Below, in pieces: positions 14,609 to 14,676 of a stretch of DNA of 14,676 bases (position 1 is its first letter; every line of letters starts with the position of its first letter). The notes below the pieces were generated by a model. It worked only from the letters and a program-made list of their open reading frames with translations, was not told the origin of the DNA and ran no database searches. The position numbers and the translations under genes were made by a program. Origin of the DNA: Parcubacteria group bacterium (GTDB lineage: Bacteria > Patescibacteriota > Minisyncoccia > Phycocordibacterales > GCA-002724975); NCBI GenBank assembly GCA_002724975.1, contig PBQF01000076.1, positions 1-14,676 on the forward strand, read 5' to 3'.

Positions 14609-14676
14609 CTACAGCGCATAAATAGAAAATTGGCCGAACCCTCTCTGTTGTAAAAACAGTATTGGCGACAGATCTC

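Noticed and set aside
6017..14611. Alternative genetic code explaining the in-frame stops
   Set aside because: The interrupting codons include TGA, TAA and TAG, and intact genes in the window end with the same stop codons. No single reassignment fits, and FkbM is broken by a frameshift.

Overview
The window is an envelope-glycan locus with every gene on the minus strand, so transcription runs from high to low coordinates. Its core is a legionaminic-acid-type nonulosonate (sialic-acid-like sugar) operon. In order of transcription it reads: broken family-2 glycosyltransferase; LegB 4,6-dehydratase; four-helix-bundle (S23/Avd-like) protein; LegC aminotransferase; LegH acetyltransferase; radical SAM/SPASM protein; LegI synthase; second, nonsense-mutated four-helix-bundle gene; LegG hydrolysing 2-epimerase; PtmE-like CBS-nucleotidyltransferase with an in-frame UGA; frameshifted FkbM methyltransferase; Gfo/Idh/MocA oxidoreductase; LegF CMP-sugar synthetase; PtmA-like SDR; P-loop/sulfotransferase-like fragment; TIGR04372-type glycosyltransferase. 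The combination suggests a Gram-negative bacterium that decorates flagellin, O-antigen or another surface glycan. Scattered four-helix-bundle genes would fit an environmental lineage such as Desulfobacterota, but that placement is a weak inference.

The genes fit one route. The PtmE-like enzyme would activate an amino sugar phosphate. LegB, LegC and LegH dehydrate, aminate and acetylate the nucleotide sugar. LegG epimerises it and releases NDP. LegI condenses the product with phosphoenolpyruvate, and LegF activates it with CMP. The PtmA-like SDR and the Gfo/Idh oxidoreductase commonly accompany such operons. The radical SAM protein and FkbM methyltransferase could be tailoring enzymes.

The most unusual structure is a family of degenerate seven-base tandem arrays (AGCTNNT or AGCTNAA) that occupy the gaps between genes. 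Both four-helix-bundle genes sit between an array on the plus strand on their left and an array in inverted orientation on their right. The two flanks of each gene share the same heptamer subtype, and the subtype differs between the two loci. The arrays start at or inside the stop codon of one gene and reach to, or into, the start of the next. This looks like a mobile or expanding element built of a four-helix-bundle gene plus inverted heptamer arrays. An array without a cargo gene lies between legG and the ptmE-like gene. Another array lies between FkbM and the Gfo/Idh gene, with a faint inverted remnant on the other side of FkbM.

Several genes are damaged: GT2 (stop in the 5' part and a displaced 3' part), the second four-helix-bundle gene (Gln to TAA), the ptmE-like gene (Cys position to TGA), FkbM (one extra base) and the sulfotransferase-like fragment. 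Either this island is decaying or the source sequence has errors. The core genes legB, legC, legH, legI, legG and legF are intact. The radical SAM gene and the TIGR04372 gene are visibly more AT-rich than the core, which suggests a mosaic origin.
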